From: Ectocarpus siliculosus
Lineage: Eukaryota > Sar > Phaeophyceae > Ectocarpales > Ectocarpaceae
Assembly (NCBI GenBank): GCA_000310025.1
Contig: FN649742.1
Coordinates: forward strand, 1,278,967-1,327,956
Direction: 5' to 3'
Length of the DNA stretch: 48,990 bases
The notes under the pieces were generated by a model. It was not told where the DNA came from. It saw only the letters and a list, made by a program, of their open reading frames with translations, and ran no database searches. Numbering within the stretch: position 1 is the stretch's first letter; every line of letters starts with the position of its first letter. The position numbers and the translations under genes were made by a program. Shown one piece after another: positions 48,001 to 48,990 of the stretch.

Positions 48001-48513
48001 GGTTCCGAGCTTGCGTGGGGCTTTTCACGTCGGGGCTTTGGTAGTATAGCTAGCTTCCATTTAGATGAACTGCGGTATATTGTTTTCATGTTCTGCATAC
48101 CCGAGAAGGCGTAAGTGGTGCACTCCTGTACAATGCAATGCATTTTTCTTCAAGCAAGAAACCCCCCACCCCTTCCCCTTCTGAACGTCCCCGCTGCTCG
48201 TGTCAAGCTTTCCTACGATACGTGTTCGTTGAATCCTCGGTGTTCGCCCCCCGGCCGTCCTGCCGTCCTGCCGTCCTGCCGTCCTGCCTTCCTGCCTGCC
48301 TGCCTTCCTGCCTGCCTGCCTGCCTCTGCCCACAGCGCCGACCTTTCAGGTCAGGTGCTGGACAACCACCTGGCCTTGGAGTGGGGAAGGAGGATCCTGG
48401 ACGAGTTCCGGTTGCAGGCCAGGCTCGAGGGAACCGCGGGCCTGCCTCTGACGACAGTGGCGAGCGGAGACCGCGAGACGACGATGAAGGGGCAGCACTT
48501 TTTTGCCACCAAG
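40958..48513 (+). CDS. GAF-GAF 3',5'-cyclic nucleotide phosphodiesterase, copy 2 (both ends incomplete)
   Basis: Six exons: 40958-42018, 42464-43526, 46271-46476, 46664-46763, 47141-47736 and 48336-48513, 1068 residues visible. Exon boundaries and phases match copy 1 (9086-16900, opposite strand) one for one. The two GAF regions are intact (GEGLCGHAAATGGTVNV; VLCVPIP; RPLAVLEVINKRG). Catalytic motifs are intact: FHNLTHA, FCHDIDHPGNNNAYE, HCADLSGQV, GQHFF. The final exon (IVKPLWEP in copy 1) is not in the window; in copy 1 that intron is 826 bases, and only 477 remain here. The Gln, Ala and Gly inserts differ from copy 1: no poly-Ala linker, a shorter Gln run, and a longer exon 5 insert (596 against 488 bases). 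Exon 4 ends CAG|GC, a non-canonical GC donor where copy 1 has GT. Intron 2 (43527-46270) carries a LINE remnant and a MITE. Confidence 0.88.
44060..46012 (+). mobile_element. LINE remnant in PDE intron 2, split by a MITE
   Basis: 44060-45007 and 45828-46012 encode RT C-terminal blocks YLGVEISKDCAWNAHI, LEYAGEVWEGNKK, WQYRMCGMGDERLPRI and KKRGRQPTEWVKV, then a Cys-rich KCDCECDSECEDRVHVV tail. It has stops and frameshifts. It is the same family as 3600-4735 but in the opposite orientation. The two halves join exactly when the 820-base insert and one TA are removed, judging by the other copy. Confidence 0.8.
45008..45827. mobile_element. TA-flanked MITE (820 bases) nested in the LINE
   Basis: Terminal inverted repeats start CCGTAGACGACACAAG and run about 26 bases with one mismatch. 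TA dinucleotides flank both ends (45006-45007, 45828-45829), and the uninterrupted LINE copy has a single TA there. This is the target choice of Tc1/mariner-type elements. There is no transposase ORF. The interior has two hairpins built on CCCGGTGATAA/TTATCACCGGG (45069-45120 and 45757-45802) and direct repeats of a ~40-base unit around 45557-45598 and 45630-45672, rich in TATCACACCCC. Confidence 0.82.
48255..48325 (+). repeat. (CCTG)n/(CCGT)n minisatellite before a PDE exon
   Basis: CCGTCCTG units followed by CCTGCCTG units form the pyrimidine tract ending about 10 bases before the acceptor at 48334-48335, at the same position as 10481-10541 in PDE copy 1. Confidence 0.7.
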
Positions 48514-48990
48514 GTTTGCGCACCGGCTGGGCTTGGGGTTGGTTGTGCTCGCGCGTGCGAAGCGATGGATAGAATAGTCGGGGCTCGTTGGTAGGGTTGG
48601 GACCGATCCTGATGGACGCGAACGGGATTTTTCCCGCGAGAACGACCTAGTATATGGGAGTAGGACCTTTGCTGTGTGGTTGTACATGTGCCCGGGTTGC
48701 TTGCGCGCTTGTTGATGCTGCGGCTGCCAACCAACCAACGAGCGGCGTGCAGAAAAATACTCCGCTCCTGCTCATGTGTTTTGGGCGGCTTTTCGAACAA
48801 GCTTCGGGAGAGAAGATCATTGGCTTCGTCACCCAGCTACGTACGTGAACGCAGCGGCACCCTTTCGCGTTACCTTCGACGAAAAACCATGACATCACAA
48901 CCTCTCTCCCCTTTGGTGTTCCCGCACGCACGCACGCACGCATGCGGTCGAACGTTCACACGACCTTATCGCCCCCCCCGCCCCCCCCCC
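48514..48990. other. Start of the last PDE intron; contig edge with poly(C)
   Basis: Donor GTTTGC opens the intron. No exon homologous to copy 1 exon 7 is present. The window stops in C runs (48972-48990), the same kind of tract as at the other edge and at the gap. Confidence 0.6.

Overview
This is eukaryotic nuclear DNA, most likely from a stramenopile and probably a brown alga such as Ectocarpus or a relative. The reasons are intron-rich genes with GT-AG junctions, introns of roughly 0.2 to 2.7 kb, GC-rich exons with many CAG/CTG and GCC runs, a SHAQKYF-type MYB gene, a GAF-GAF-cyclic nucleotide phosphodiesterase (PDE), and an MEKK/STE11-type kinase of the kind common in oomycetes and algae. 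The lineage is inferred from family knowledge; no marker gene proves it. The window begins just beside a poly(G) tract, ends in a poly(C) tract, and holds a 100-N gap inside poly(G), so it is probably a whole contig or scaffold.

Layout. 546-3549 (-): 3' exons of a MYB gene. 3600-4735: LINE debris. 4736-9085: no convincing gene. 9086-16900 (-): PDE copy 1, seven exons, 5' end missing. 17000-23760: repeat-rich and gene-poor, with a large foldback repeat, a tRNA-type SINE, a miniature LTR element (TRIM) and a solo LTR whose terminus matches the TRIM. 23763-27697 (-): a complete UBE2H-type ubiquitin-conjugating enzyme in five exons. 28448-33204 (+): a complete STE11/MEKK kinase in four exons, divergent from the E2. 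35749-39840 (-): a complete CDC40/PRP17 splicing factor in three exons, convergent with the kinase. 40958-48513 (+): PDE copy 2, six exons, cut by the window end, with a LINE remnant in one intron that itself holds an 820-bp MITE.

The main structural feature is that the two PDE genes form an inverted pair about 24 kb apart, enclosing the E2, the kinase and CDC40. Their introns no longer align and their catalytic exons differ clearly, yet the first visible exon plus about 85 bases of upstream non-coding sequence is almost identical. This suggests gene conversion or partial re-duplication. The genes are not an operon. They cover cyclic-nucleotide signalling, MAP-kinase signalling, ubiquitination, splicing and transcription. 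The least described parts are the small repeats: the TRIM/solo-LTR pair, the nested TA-flanked MITE, and a ~110-base repeat that sits in introns and several times close to 5' splice sites.
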